DNA from: Alphaproteobacteria bacterium | GTDB taxonomy: Bacteria > Pseudomonadota > Alphaproteobacteria > Puniceispirillales > Marisalimonadaceae | DNA length: 7,077 nucleotides | Assembly (NCBI GenBank): GCA_016777645.1 | Contig: JADHRC010000082.1 | Span: 1-7,077 of the forward strand | Reading direction: 5' to 3' | Shown: one piece after another, positions 6,387 through 7,077 of the stretch | Numbering within the stretch: the stretch's first letter is position 1 | How the letters are laid out: the number at the start of each line of letters is the position of its first letter | Notes under the pieces: model-generated | What the model saw: only the letters and a program-made list of their open reading frames with translations | What the model was told of the DNA's origin: nothing | The model's database searches: none | Made by a program: the position numbers and the translations under genes

Positions 6387-7077
6387 ATGACAACAGAAAA
6401 AATGTTATCAAGAATAGAAGAAGGGGTTGGATACATTACATTCAACAACCCCGATAAACATAATGCAGTTTCCATTGAGATGTGGGATGCTCTAGAAAAA
6501 ATTCTCGATAATTTTAGAAATAGTAATAAAATAAGAGTTATTGTTCTTAACGGTGCCGGCGGAAAATCGTTCGTATCTGGAGCTGATATTTCAAAATTTG
6601 ATAAGGAAAGAAGTTCTAAAGAAGCAGTTTTGAGCTATAATAAAAGAACTCAAAAAGTTTATGAATTACTTGAATCTTTTCCGAAACCTACAATAGCAAT
6701 GATTGATGGTTATTGTATAGGTGGTGGGCTTAACTTGGCTGTATGTTGTGACATTAGAATATGTTCTGAAAAATCTAAATTTGCAATGCCAGCAGCAAAA
6801 CTATCACTTGGGTATCCTTTCTCCTCAATAAAAAGACTTTTTGATGTTATGGGGCCTGGGATGGCAAAACATTTTATGTTTACAGCTGAAAAAATATCTG
6901 CGACGGAAGCTCTCGCTTGTGGTTTAGTTCAAAAGCTTATAAGTGAAGACAGTATAGACAGTTATGTTAAAGATTATGCCTTAACTATTGCAAACAATGC
7001 ACCTTTAACAATTAAAGCTATGAAACAAATTGGTATTGAAATTTTAATAAACCCTGATGAAAGAGACCTTTTGTTAT
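6387..7077 (+). CDS. Enoyl-CoA hydratase/isomerase (crotonase) family protein, 3' end outside window
   Basis: A crotonase-fold protein; 230 residues are visible and the frame remains open at the window end, so roughly 30 residues may be missing. NNPDKHNAVS (20-29) is the usual first motif. The oxyanion-hole elements are SGADIS (64-69) and CIGGGLNLAVCCD (110-122), with A66 and G113 as the backbone NH donors. The two glutamates of classical hydratases (rat Glu144 and Glu164) are replaced by N116 and A136. The segment FAMPAAKLSLGYP (132-144) is the form found in a distinct, poorly characterised crotonase subgroup. The acyl-CoA fold is therefore secure but the reaction is not: hydrolysis, isomerisation, decarboxylation or a non-standard hydration remain possible. 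AAGGA (6376-6380) lies 6 bases before the ATG. It follows the CoA-transferase by 15 bases and probably acts on the thioester that enzyme makes. Confidence 0.92.
   Translation, partial: MTTEKMLSRIEEGVGYITFNNPDKHNAVSIEMWDALEKILDNFRNSNKIRVIVLNGAGGKSFVSGADISKFDKERSSKEAVLSYNKRTQKVYELLESFPKPTIAMIDGYCIGGGLNLAVCCDIRICSEKSKFAMPAAKLSLGYPFSSIKRLFDVMGPGMAKHFMFTAEKISATEALACGLVQKLISEDSIDSYVKDYALTIANNAPLTIKAMKQIGIEILINPDERDLLL

Overview
The window is AT-rich, gene-dense DNA with eight protein genes, six complete and two cut by the window ends, and no gap longer than about 155 bases. No RNA gene, CRISPR array, insertion sequence or phage gene is visible. The short spacers, low GC, ATG starts with weak purine-rich ribosome sites and the gene families (NudC, XenA/YqjM-type ene-reductase, class III CoA-transferase, crotonase) suggest a streamlined free-living bacterium, plausibly an AT-rich marine alphaproteobacterium. 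That placement is an inference from composition and families, not a proven assignment.

Layout. Left block, plus strand: the C-terminal part of NudC (NADH/NAD-cap pyrophosphatase, 1-396) followed 21 bases later by an old-yellow-enzyme family ene-reductase (418-1482). Next, minus strand and convergent with these: a six-segment voltage-gated-type potassium channel (1491-2396), preceded on its own strand by a short-chain dehydrogenase (2470-3264). The dehydrogenase diverges across a 69-base spacer from a plus-strand FMN nitroreductase (3334-4170). The nitroreductase overlaps by 14 bases, tail to tail, with a minus-strand alpha/beta hydrolase (4157-5023). The hydrolase diverges across a 154-base spacer, which carries a 19-base perfect dyad, from a CaiB/BaiF CoA-transferase (5178-6371) and a crotonase-fold protein (6387 to beyond the end).

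How the genes may work together. The CoA-transferase and crotonase form a clear co-directional pair: one would load CoA onto a carboxylic acid and the other act on the thioester. The crotonase lacks both glutamates used by classical enoyl-CoA hydratases, so hydration cannot be assumed. The ene-reductase, dehydrogenase, nitroreductase and hydrolase are the enzyme types found in catabolism or detoxification of small organic acids and xenobiotics, but no substrate can be read from the sequence. The potassium channel and NudC look like housekeeping or stress functions that happen to sit nearby.

Most noteworthy are the crotonase without catalytic glutamates, the 19-base dyad overlapping a candidate -10 box in the hydrolase/CoA-transferase spacer, the channel's small cytoplasmic C-terminal domain, and the unusual cofactor loop of the dehydrogenase. 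I see no clearly new defence or mobile system here.
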